Shown here piece by piece: positions 1 through 6,556 of a DNA stretch of 40,562 nt (the stretch's first letter is position 1; the number at the start of each line of letters is the position of its first letter). The stretch spans positions 1 through 40,562 of the forward strand of contig CAJPFZ010000281.1 in the NCBI GenBank assembly GCA_905339355.1, given 5' to 3'. Origin of the DNA: Burkholderiaceae bacterium (lineage in GTDB: Bacteria > Pseudomonadota > Gammaproteobacteria > Burkholderiales > Burkholderiaceae_C). Below the pieces are notes generated by a model. The model ran no database searches, was not told the origin of the DNA, and saw nothing but the letters and a program-made list of their open reading frames with translations. A program made the translations under genes and the position numbers.

Positions 1-1
1 G

Positions 2-751
2 CGGCGCAACATGGAACTGTGCTTTCCCGAGATGGCCCGGCCGCGGCGGGACGCACTCGTGCGCGAGCACTTCCAGTGGCTCGGACGCAGCATCGTCGAG
101 CGCGGGCTGCTGTGGTGGGCGCCGACGCAGCGCCTGAAGCGGCTGATCCACGTCGAAGGCGACGTGACGCTCGCCGAGCACAGCGAGCGCGCGGTGATGT
201 GGCTGGTGCCGCACTTCATGGCGCTGGACGTCGCGGGTGCGGCGACGCAGCTGTTCCAGAAGCAGCAGGTGGCGTCGATCTACCAGGAGCAAAGCGACGA
301 GATCATGGACGAGGCGATCCGCCGCGGCCGGCTGCGCTTCAAGCAAGGCGAGGTGTTCCCGCGCAGCGATTCGGCCAAGCCGCTGATCCGCGCGATCCGC
401 AAGGGCTGGGCCTTCTTCAACCTGCCCGACATGGACTTCGGCCGCAAGGATGCCGCCTTCGTGCCGTTCTTCGGCGTGCCGGCCGCCACACTGCTCGCGC
501 CGTCGCGAATGGCGCGCGCGCTGGACATGGTGGTGCAGCCGGTGGTCGCCGAAATGCTGCCGGGCGGACAGGGATACCGCGTGCGCTTCCTCGAGCCGTG
601 GACGCATTTCCCGAGCGACGATGCGCTCGCCGACACCGCGGCGATGAACCGGTGGATCGAAAGCGAGATCCGCCGCAACCCGGCCCAGTATCTCTGGGTG
701 CACAAGCGGTTCAAGACGCGGCCCGTCGGCGAGCCTTCGCTGTACGCGTAG
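2..751 (+). CDS. lpxL: Lipid A biosynthesis acyltransferase (LpxL/HtrB family), 5' end outside window
   Basis: The frame is open to the left edge and reads RRNMELCFPE, a conserved internal block of late lipid A acyltransferases. The gene therefore starts before the window, and the ATG at 11 is not the start. The signature HX4D catalytic pair is visible in PHFMALD, followed further on by a conserved LPDMDFG segment. Family members add a secondary acyl chain (laurate or myristate) to Kdo2-lipid IVA at the inner face of the inner membrane. The visible part is about 249 residues; full proteins are about 290-310, so roughly 40-60 residues are missing, including the N-terminal membrane anchor. Which acyltransferase it is (LpxL, LpxM or LpxP type) cannot be decided from this fragment. 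The next gene, an MlaC homologue, also concerns the outer membrane. Confidence 0.9.
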   Translation, partial: RRNMELCFPEMARPRRDALVREHFQWLGRSIVERGLLWWAPTQRLKRLIHVEGDVTLAEHSERAVMWLVPHFMALDVAGAATQLFQKQQVASIYQEQSDEIMDEAIRRGRLRFKQGEVFPRSDSAKPLIRAIRKGWAFFNLPDMDFGRKDAAFVPFFGVPAATLLAPSRMARALDMVVQPVVAEMLPGGQGYRVRFLEPWTHFPSDDALADTAAMNRWIESEIRRNPAQYLWVHKRFKTRPVGEPSLYA

Positions 752-892
752 GCGTCGCCGCAACGTCGAGCCGGAGGATTTCACGCCGGCGGCCGGGGGT
801 CGGGGCGAAATGCAACAAAACGTTAATTCGTGCCTCGAAGGTCCACGTTCGCCCACCGATAAACGGGGCATCCCGCTTGTTCCGGAGACCCC

Positions 893-1510
893 ATGCTGCA
901 ACCCGCCCCTTGGATTCGCGCCACCCTCGGCGCCTTGATGCTCGCCCTGATGGCTGGCCCGGCCGCCGCCACCGAGGAAGCGGCCGACGCGATGATCAAG
1001 CGGCTCGCCAACGAAGTGATGGAGGCGGCGCGCGCGCCCGGTGAAGCGTCCGATGCCCGCTCGCTCAACGCGCTGGTGGACCGCCAGATCATGCCGAGCG
1101 TGAACTTCTCGCGCATGACGGCCTCGGTGGTCGGGCGCCACTGGCGCCAAGCCACACCGGAGCAGCAGGCGCGGCTGCAGGAGGAATTCAAGCTGATGCT
1201 GGTGCGCACCTACGCTGGCGCGCTCACCCAGCTGAAAGACCGCACGATCACCGTCAAGCCGCTGCGTGCAGGCGCCGACGACGCCGAGGCGACCGTGCGC
1301 ACGCTGGTCAAGGGTCAGGGCGAGCCGGTCGCGATCGACTACCGGCTGGAGAAGACGGCCGCGGGCTGGAAGATCGTCGATCTCAACGTCATGGGCGTGT
1401 GGCTGGTCGAGGCCTACCGCGGGCAATTCTCTGCCGAGATCAACGCGCGCGGGCTCGACGGGCTGATCGCGACGCTTTCCGAGCGCAACCGCCTGGTGGC
1501 GGCGCGCTGA
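893..1510 (+). CDS. mlaC: MlaC/Ttg2D-family periplasmic phospholipid-binding protein
   Basis: A 205-residue protein with an N-terminal signal peptide (hydrophobic LGALMLALMAGPAAA ending in AAA). It matches the MlaC (Tol_Tol_Ttg2) family throughout. The C-terminal block IVDLNVMGVWLVEAYRGQF is the family hallmark. MlaC ferries phospholipids between the MlaA complex in the outer membrane and the MlaFEDB ABC complex in the inner membrane, maintaining lipid asymmetry. Here it stands alone: no mlaF, mlaE, mlaD or mlaB gene lies beside it, so it is either an orphan paralogue or serves a system encoded elsewhere. The start is supported by CCGGAG about 8 bases before the ATG. It follows a lipid A acyltransferase gene by 141 bases, which fits a shared envelope role. 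It ends 11 bases from the convergent pfp gene. Confidence 0.88.
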   Translation: MLQPAPWIRATLGALMLALMAGPAAATEEAADAMIKRLANEVMEAARAPGEASDARSLNALVDRQIMPSVNFSRMTASVVGRHWRQATPEQQARLQEEFKLMLVRTYAGALTQLKDRTITVKPLRAGADDAEATVRTLVKGQGEPVAIDYRLEKTAAGWKIVDLNVMGVWLVEAYRGQFSAEINARGLDGLIATLSERNRLVAAR

Positions 1511-1521
1511 GTCGCAGCCAG

Positions 1522-2736
1522 CTACTTCTTCAACACCTTCTCGACCGCCGGCGCGCGAAGCCGGTGCGTCTCGGGCATGCCGCTGCCGAGCAGCGGTTGC
1601 AGGTAGGCGCGGAAGGCGTCCGTCACGTCGGTGCCGCTGCCGGCGATGAGCTCGTCTTCCATCACGCGCGTCTTGCCAGCGACGCTGTCGAGCGCCACGA
1701 GTTCGTAGTCGACCGCGTAGCGGCCGGTGCGCTTGATCGCTACCGAGCCGTCGCGGCCGCCCCACATCGCGAACTGCACGGCGCGCTCGCCGGCTTCGCG
1801 TGCTTCGCGCTGGTCCACGTCGGACACGCAGCCGAGGAATGAGCGTTGCAGGTAGCCGAAGGTGTCGCCGCGCACGCGCTTGATCTTCAGCTGGTCCTTG
1901 ATCTGGTCGCACAGCAAGTCAGCCAGTGCGCCGGTGCCCGACAGCTGCACGTTGCCGTGGGCGTCGCGCTCCACCGTCTTGGCGAGCTGAGTCGCGATCG
2001 GGGCGCCGGATGCATCGTGGATGCCTTCGGAAACGGCAATGATGCAGCGGCCGAGGCGGTCGTAGGTGGCCTTCACGTCGGCGAGGAAGCGCTCAATGAC
2101 GAAATCGCGCTCGGGGACGTAGATGAGGTGCGGGCCATCGTCGGCGAACTGCCGCGCGAGGGCCGACGCCGCGGTCAGGAAGCCCGCATGCCGGCCCATC
2201 ACCACGCCGACGTAGACGCCCGGCAGCGCCGCATTGTCGAGGTTGGCACCCGCAAAGGCCTGCACCACGAAGCGCGCCGCCGAGGGGAAGCCCGGCGTGT
2301 GGTCGTTGCCGACGAGGTCGTTGTCGATCGTCTTCGGAATGTGCATGCAGCGCAGCGGGTAGCCCGCCTTGCGCGCCTCCTCGCTGACGATGCGCACCGT
2401 GTCGGACGAATCGTTGCCGCCGATGTAGAAGAACTGGCCGATCTCGTGGGCACGCAGCACCTTGAAGATCTCCTGGCAGTAGGCGATGTCGGGCTTGTCC
2501 CGGGTCGAGCCCAGGGCGGATGCCGGGGTGGCGGCCACGCGTTCGAGATTGGCGCTGGTCTCCTGCGTCAGGTCCACGAGGTCTTCGTTGACGATGCCGC
2601 GCACCCCGTGGCGCGCGCCGTAAACCCAGTCAATCTGGCGAAAGCGCCGTGCCTCGAGCACGGCGCCGACCAGCGACTGGTTGATCACCGCCGTCGGGCC
2701 GCCGCCCTGCGCGATCAGGATCTTGTTCATGGCCAT
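1522..2736 (-). CDS. pfp: Pyrophosphate-dependent 6-phosphofructokinase
   Basis: A 404-residue phosphofructokinase. The N-terminal phosphate-binding loop is AQGGGPTAVIN. Two residues set phosphoryl donor choice in this superfamily: ATP enzymes have GGDGS and PGTIDND, whereas this protein has GGNDS (residues 106-110, Asp109) and PKTIDND (134-140, Lys135). Asp plus Lys is the pyrophosphate-using combination. The expected reaction is the reversible PPi + fructose 6-phosphate to fructose 1,6-bisphosphate + Pi, usable in glycolysis or gluconeogenesis. In some autotrophs and methylotrophs related enzymes also act on sedoheptulose phosphates. Asn108 in place of the usual Asp is uncommon. The start is well set: GAGGAG lies 6 bases before the ATG; a second in-frame ATG two codons later is possible. 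The gene is monocistronic by context and convergent with mlaC. Confidence 0.9.
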   Translation of the reverse strand: MAMNKILIAQGGGPTAVINQSLVGAVLEARRFRQIDWVYGARHGVRGIVNEDLVDLTQETSANLERVAATPASALGSTRDKPDIAYCQEIFKVLRAHEIGQFFYIGGNDSSDTVRIVSEEARKAGYPLRCMHIPKTIDNDLVGNDHTPGFPSAARFVVQAFAGANLDNAALPGVYVGVVMGRHAGFLTAASALARQFADDGPHLIYVPERDFVIERFLADVKATYDRLGRCIIAVSEGIHDASGAPIATQLAKTVERDAHGNVQLSGTGALADLLCDQIKDQLKIKRVRGDTFGYLQRSFLGCVSDVDQREAREAGERAVQFAMWGGRDGSVAIKRTGRYAVDYELVALDSVAGKTRVMEDELIAGSGTDVTDAFRAYLQPLLGSGMPETHRLRAPAVEKVLKK

Positions 2737-2800
2737 GGTGTTCTCCTCGTTCGGGTTGCGCGCGGTCGTCGAGTATTCAGCAAATCATTCTGCAAGGCCA

Positions 2801-2816
2801 ATCGCGACAATCGCGA
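2801..2816. repeat. Tandem ATCGCGA repeat upstream of pfp
   Basis: ATCGCGA occurs at 2801-2807 and again at 2810-2816, nine bases apart. Each copy contains the palindrome TCGCGA. It sits about 65-80 bases upstream of the pfp start, where an operator would be plausible. No regulator is known from the sequence. The rest of the 294-base gap at 2737-3030 shows no gene; it must contain the divergent promoters for pfp and for the small gene at 3031. Confidence 0.3.
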
Positions 2817-3030
2817 AATCCTGTCGTCCCGCAGAGCTTGAGCGCGTTGATATAGCGCCGTAACCGCGTTGTTCTTCCCGGGTTGATCCCTAGGATGCAG
2901 GGGACGGTGGCGCCATGCTCCCCCAAGTGGAGGGTGGCGCCGGGGCACCGAGGCGCATAGCCTGCGGTGGTGGAGTCAAGCAGCGTGGGCACGTGGCTTG
3001 CCGATCAGGAGTCAGGACACAAAGAACGCC

Positions 3031-3318
3031 ATGAGCATCGCTCTCTATCAAATGCGCCTGTACTGGGACGGCCGTCAAGGTGCCGCGAGAAACGGCAACG
3101 ACACGCGCATCCTCGTCGAGCCGCCGCGACTGCAAGGCGCGGTCAACGCCGAGCAGTTGGAGGAGATCGACTACGCGCCCGAGGTGCACGTCGCCCAGGT
3201 GCGCGAGCGCGAAGGCGACTGGCGCGAGATGACCCCCGACGAGGTGGCCGCCGCCGAAGCCTTGCTGGCCTCGCTCAACGCGTCGCGGGCGGAGTGGATG
3301 ACCGAGCGCGCCGCGTAG
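3031..3318 (+). CDS. Small conserved hypothetical protein (95 aa)
   Basis: An acidic 95-residue protein of unrecognised family, beginning MSIALYQMRLYWDGRQGAA. The N-terminal half reads like a compact beta-rich domain. The C-terminal half (TPDEVAAAEALLASLNASRA) is predicted helical. There is no signal peptide, membrane segment or cysteine cluster. I chose the ATG at 3031 over an upstream in-frame TTG at 2998 because the protein-like composition begins here; an AGGA at 3014-3017 is somewhat far upstream. It lies divergent to pfp and convergent to the flagellar rod-like gene. Codon usage matches the genome, which supports it being real, but no function can be assigned. Confidence 0.6.
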   Translation: MSIALYQMRLYWDGRQGAARNGNDTRILVEPPRLQGAVNAEQLEEIDYAPEVHVAQVREREGDWREMTPDEVAAAEALLASLNASRAEWMTERAA

Positions 3319-3343
3319 AACCTGACCGTCGACGGGACAGTTC

Positions 3344-3643
3344 TCAGGCGTGCACGTCCAGCAGCGTGCCCATCATCTCGTCGTGCGTCTGGATGACGCG
3401 CAGGTTCGCCTTGAACGAATAGCTCGCCACCATCTGTTGGACGACGTCGCTTGCGAGATCGGCGCCCGGTTGCGCCGCCCGGCCGATCGACGCGGCCACG
3501 CCGCCCTGCGCCATGGGCTCCTGCAACACGACCTGGCGCCGGTACTCCGGCGTCTGCAGGTTCGCGACGTTGTGGGCGGCGGCCCCCAGGCGCAGCATGG
3601 CGGCGCCGAGACCCGACTGGGCGATGGCAGGGATGGAACTCAT
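3344..3643 (-). CDS. Mini flagellar rod/hook-like protein (99 aa)
   Basis: The 99 residues contain only the two ends of a flagellar axial protein. The N-terminal helix, SGLGAAMLRLGAAAHNVANL, matches the FlgB/FlgC/FlgE/FlgG rod motif in which Asn-rich ANNIAN is usual. The C-terminal helix, VVQQMVASYSFKANLRVIQT, followed by DEMMGTLLD, matches the C-terminal helix of FlgC/FlgG-type proteins. In normal family members (about 135-260 residues) these two helices form the D0 coiled coil and flank a globular domain; here that domain is almost absent. No other flagellar gene is in the window, so it is an orphan. It could be a rod accessory or minor filament part, or a degenerate remnant. The absence of frame breaks and the good motif conservation argue for a functional gene. 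Confidence 0.7.
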   Translation of the reverse strand: MSSIPAIAQSGLGAAMLRLGAAAHNVANLQTPEYRRQVVLQEPMAQGGVAASIGRAAQPGADLASDVVQQMVASYSFKANLRVIQTHDEMMGTLLDVHA

Positions 3644-3758
3644 GGCGTGTCGTCTGGGCTATCGGCGCCGACGGCGCCAACTTGAGCGGCTTTTGCGGCG
3701 ATCGCCTGCGTCCGCGCCGTCGCACGAGACAATGTGCCACCTCAGCTGCCGCATCGCC

Positions 3759-4067
3759 ATGAAGACCTCCGAGCGCATCACCCGAGTCGCCGACACGATA
3801 GAAGCCGTGCTCGATGCCCACCGCACGGCCGAGCCCGATGCGGTGGCGATGCAGGCGTTGCGCTCGGCCGCGGCCGAGCTGGGTGGCCGCGATGCGTTCG
3901 CCTCGGGCAAGCTGGTGGAACTGATGGAAAAGGCGCAGGTGTTCTATGGCCGCCAAAGCCTGTTCCGTCTCCCCGGCAGCGCCCAGCGGCTGTGGGCGGC
4001 GATGCGCGGGGATCTGCTGGACCTGTTGCGCATGCGCGCGCGCGTGCTGGCTTCGCAAGGCGATTGA
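3759..4067 (+). CDS. Small helical hypothetical protein (102 aa)
   Basis: A 102-residue, mostly alpha-helical soluble protein starting MKTSERITRVADTIEAVLDA, with no recognised family. It is Ala/Leu/Arg-rich with charged heptad-like spacing and lacks a signal peptide. An in-frame ATG at 3732 would add 9 residues. I prefer 3759 because a -10-like GACAAT (3728-3733) overlaps the upstream ATG, so a transcript from there would begin near 3740. It is divergent from the rod-like gene. Evidence for reality is the genome-typical codon use and a sensible protein composition; function is unknown. Confidence 0.5.
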   Translation: MKTSERITRVADTIEAVLDAHRTAEPDAVAMQALRSAAAELGGRDAFASGKLVELMEKAQVFYGRQSLFRLPGSAQRLWAAMRGDLLDLLRMRARVLASQGD

Positions 4068-4270
4068 GCCGCCGCGCGGCGGGCGGTCCGGCGTGCCGCC
4101 TGTCACGCGCACAGATCGGCCGCGTACTCAACCTGTAAAGGCTTGCAGTTACGAGGACGGCGCTGCGCTGCTCCAATGCATTCACGCGGCGGGTGATGAC
4201 AGATCGCCGCGGTACAAGTTGGAGCCCCGCCAGATCGGAGCCCATGCTCAGGGAATAGGGAACCAAAAAA

Positions 4271-4618
4271 ATGACGCTGTCATCCGGGCGGCGGTGCCAA
4301 TCCAATCGGGTTGGCACCGCTTGTCTCGTCACTGCCCTGACGGCCGGTGGTGCTTGCGCCATGGAGCCACCCGAGGCACCCAAGGCCGCTGGCGAGCAAG
4401 CCTCGCCTTCCGCGCCGATCTCGCCCATCACACCCATCATCCCCGGCAGCCACGTGACCTTCCGCGACGCGGCCGGCCGCGAATGGTGTGCCACGGTGGT
4501 GTACCTGCTCGAAGGCCCTGGCACCGACGTCTGGGCGTGGGTGCGGCTGAATGCCGACCCGCGGCGCACCGACCGCGCGCCGCTGCGCGAACTCAGGCCC
4601 GGCTGCGCACCTGCTTGA
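4271..4618 (+). CDS. Putative exported small protein (115 aa)
   Basis: A 115-residue protein with an apparent signal peptide: a positive start (GRRCQSNR), a hydrophobic stretch (VGTACLVTALTAGGA) and an AxA-type end at ACA before MEPPEAP. A Pro/Ala-rich linker follows (about residues 31-58), then a short domain around VTFRDAAGREWCATVVYLLE. The start is supported by AGGGAA 8-9 bases before the ATG. An internal ATG at codon 31 (4361) would give an 84-residue cytoplasmic version. A strong 13-base-pair hairpin (4291-4320) lies within the signal-peptide codons, which may influence translation. The last 26 bases overlap the convergent gene at 4593. The 203-base stretch upstream (4068-4270) contains nothing else that I recognise. 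Confidence 0.5.
   Translation: MTLSSGRRCQSNRVGTACLVTALTAGGACAMEPPEAPKAAGEQASPSAPISPITPIIPGSHVTFRDAAGREWCATVVYLLEGPGTDVWAWVRLNADPRRTDRAPLRELRPGCAPA
4288..4323. promoter_or_regulatory. Perfect inverted repeat / hairpin near a start codon
   Basis: GCGGTGCCAA (4291-4300) and TTGGCACCGC (4311-4320) are perfect reverse complements. The stem extends inward by TCC/GGG (one G-T wobble plus two pairs), leaving the tetraloop AATC, for about 13 paired bases. No T-tract follows, so it is not a classical terminator. It begins about 20 bases after the ATG of the small exported protein. It could be a DNA palindrome bound by a dimeric regulator or an mRNA hairpin affecting translation. Confidence 0.6.
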
Positions 4619-4892
4619 CCATCGGCCGCGCCATGGCGGCGCGCAGATGCTCCCAGTAGGCCACCGCCTTGCCGACCCAGCTCTGGAAGTGCGGGTCGTG
4701 CAGCGCGTAGTAGGGGATTCCACGCGCGGCGAACTTCGACGCCTCCTGGCTCAGCGTGGCGCGCCCACTGCAGGCGCAGCGCTCGACTTCGATCTCCAGC
4801 GCGTGAAGCGCCATGGCGCGCTGCATCGGATCGGGCGCCATCAGCTGTTCGCGCAGGCGCTGAGCATCGGTGGCGCCGCCGTCTTGGGGCAT
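4593..4892 (-). CDS. Small conserved hypothetical protein (99 aa)
   Basis: A 99-residue soluble protein beginning MPQDGGATDAQRLREQLMAP. It is helix-rich, with two cysteines close together (ERCACSG) and an aromatic C-terminal part (IPYYALHDPHFQSWVGKAVA) followed by a basic tail. I do not recognise a family. The start is supported by GGAGA about 7 bases before the ATG. Its 3' end overlaps that of the gene at 4271-4618 by 26 bases in convergent arrangement. The 152 bases between it and the DUF805 gene hold no other feature I can support. Confidence 0.55.
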   Translation of the reverse strand: MPQDGGATDAQRLREQLMAPDPMQRAMALHALEIEVERCACSGRATLSQEASKFAARGIPYYALHDPHFQSWVGKAVAYWEHLRAAMARPMVKQVRSRA

Positions 4893-5044
4893 GGGGAATC
4901 TCCGAGATGTGCTGGTGTCTCGGTGTGTCGGCCGCCCGCAGCGCGCCTTGAGTCAGGGTTGGCCGCCGATGCGTCGTTTGTCACGCGCTCGGCCGGCGCG
5001 TCGAGTTCCCCAGGTTCGGAAACCCTTGCGCACTTGCACGCACG

Positions 5045-5578
5045 CTATTTCGCGATGCGAGCTGCCTGGGCGCGAACCGTGTAGTCCTGGTAGGCGGGGA
5101 TGGCGACGGCGGCGATGATGCCGATCACGAACACGGCCGGCAGCATCAGCGCGAGCACGCGAACCCCCCAGGTGTTCGGTGGCGGCGGTGCGCCGAAGCG
5201 GTTGGCGCCCCGGGTGCCGCCGTTGAAGATCCACACGAGCGCGACCAGCGGGATCAACAGCAGCAGGATGGTCCAGCCGGACCATCCCATGTCGTGTGCG
5301 CGTTGGATCGCGATCAGGCAGCCGAAAACCAAATAGGCAACGACCGCCAGCACGACCCCGGCACCGGCGACGACCGGATCGACGAGGCCGCCGATGGCCC
5401 CCAGCGCGCCGCCGGCCATCGCGATCAGCAGGTAGCCGGCGAATCCGTAGGCAAGGAAGCGCAGACGGCCGATGCGCCCGCGCGCTGACCAGATCCGGAT
5501 CTCCTGCACTGCGGAGGAGACATCGTCGATGTCGGCCACATGGGCACGGGGCGGCGAGTACGGATTGATCGTCGACAT
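5045..5578 (-). CDS. DUF805-family inner-membrane protein with pilin-like C-terminal segment
   Basis: A 177-residue protein starting MSTINPYSPP, with a very strong GGAGGAAAA 3 bases before the ATG. A longer frame upstream is open but lacks this signal. The core is DUF805: a soluble N-terminus, then GRIGRLRFLAYGFAGYLL and three or four hydrophobic helices with the typical RAHDMGWSGW loop. Its role is unknown in all characterised relatives. The last membrane segment, FVIGIIAAVAIPAYQDYTVR, closely resembles the N-terminal helix of type IV pilins after the prepilin cleavage site (IIGILAAIAIPAYQDYTVRA), but it sits at the C-terminus and has no GFTLIE cleavage motif. It is divergent from the lipoprotein gene at 5800. 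Confidence 0.8.
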   Translation of the reverse strand: MSTINPYSPPRAHVADIDDVSSAVQEIRIWSARGRIGRLRFLAYGFAGYLLIAMAGGALGAIGGLVDPVVAGAGVVLAVVAYLVFGCLIAIQRAHDMGWSGWTILLLLIPLVALVWIFNGGTRGANRFGAPPPPNTWGVRVLALMLPAVFVIGIIAAVAIPAYQDYTVRAQAARIAK

Positions 5579-5611
5579 CGGTTTTCCTCCGGGGTGCTGT
5601 GTGGATGTTGT

Positions 5612-5630
5612 GGGCGCGCGCGACGCGCCC
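5612..5630. other. Hairpin in the DUF805 / lipoprotein intergenic region
   Basis: GGGCGCG (5612-5618) pairs perfectly with CGCGCCC (5624-5630) around a 5-base loop. It would lie in the 5' leader of the DUF805 transcript, about 35 bases before its start, or be an operator in the 221-base divergent region. No T-tract follows on either strand. Confidence 0.35.
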
Positions 5631-5799
5631 GGCATCGTACCGGAGCGTTCACATGCACTGCGCAACACGGGCCGCCGAGACCGCCTGTCGGCCGACCGGC
5701 GCCGCCGATGTAGGAGTTGTCCGTTTTTGGCGACGCCGGCGGCCGTCTGTCGGAGTGCCGCTCTATGCTTGAAGCCGAGCTGCGAAAAGGAGACCCACC

Positions 5800-6438
5800 A
5801 TGACTTCGCTGCATCAAGCGCCTGCGGCCCACCGCGCCGTCCCTGCGGCCTTCGCTGCAGCCGCCGTGTTGCTCGCGGGATGCGCTTCCACCCGCCTCGA
5901 CGCGCAGTGGTCCGATCCTCAGCTTTCCGCGAACCAGCTGCGCGGCGCCCGGATCATGGTGGCTTGCGAGGCCCATGACCTGGTCATCAAGCGCATCTGC
6001 CAGGATCAGCTCGCAGCCGAGGTGGTGGCGCGTGGCGCCACGCCGGTGATCGCGCCCGACACCACCAACCCCGCGCCGGGCCGGCCGCTCGGCGACGATC
6101 AATACCTCAACGCGGCGCGCAGTGAAGGCGCGCGCGCGGTCTGGACGCATTACGTCGCGCCGGCGGCGGCGAGCAGCGGCTCCGGCGTCTCGGTCGGGCT
6201 GGGCGCCTTCGGCATCGGCGGCGGCAGCGTGCGCGGGGGCCTCGGCGTGTCAGTGCCGGTGGGTGGCGGCCACACGAGCTTCGGCTATGCGCTCAACAGC
6301 CGCGTCACCGACGCGCGCAGCGGCCGTCTGCTCTGGACCGCCAAGGCCACCGCGCCGCCGTCGAACGACCTCAACCTGCAGTTGCACGAACTGAGCAAGA
6401 CCGTGTTCGGCGCGGCCGACAAGTCACAGCTGTTCTGA
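5800..6438 (+). CDS. Putative outer-membrane lipoprotein of unknown function
   Basis: A 212-residue protein with a lipoprotein signal peptide: a hydrophobic AAFAAAAVLLAGC stretch with lipobox LAGC, the acylated cysteine being residue 28. The mature part has a domain similar in feel to DUF4136-type lipoproteins (QWSDPQL at the start, SGRLLWTAKA near the end), but I cannot assign a family with certainty. Residues around 130-160 are a Gly/Ser-rich segment (VGLGAFGIGGGSVRGGLGVS), likely a flexible hairpin or loop. The mature protein has two further cysteines. AAGGAGA lies 7 bases before the ATG. It is probably monocistronic; the next gene starts 118 bases later. Confidence 0.75.
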   Translation: MTSLHQAPAAHRAVPAAFAAAAVLLAGCASTRLDAQWSDPQLSANQLRGARIMVACEAHDLVIKRICQDQLAAEVVARGATPVIAPDTTNPAPGRPLGDDQYLNAARSEGARAVWTHYVAPAAASSGSGVSVGLGAFGIGGGSVRGGLGVSVPVGGGHTSFGYALNSRVTDARSGRLLWTAKATAPPSNDLNLQLHELSKTVFGAADKSQLF

Positions 6439-6556
6439 GCCTGTGGGGCGCCGGCAAGGCTGCGTCGCGCGCACCGCATCGCCGGCCACCTGGCGACGCC
6501 CGACTTCGCGGCCCCGCCCTCGGCAGAAGTCTCTCGCCGCGCAGTAATCTCCGCGC

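Noticed and set aside
810-940. Short ORF MQQNVNSC... overlapping the mlaC start
   Set aside because: No Shine-Dalgarno, biased composition, overlaps mlaC in another frame.
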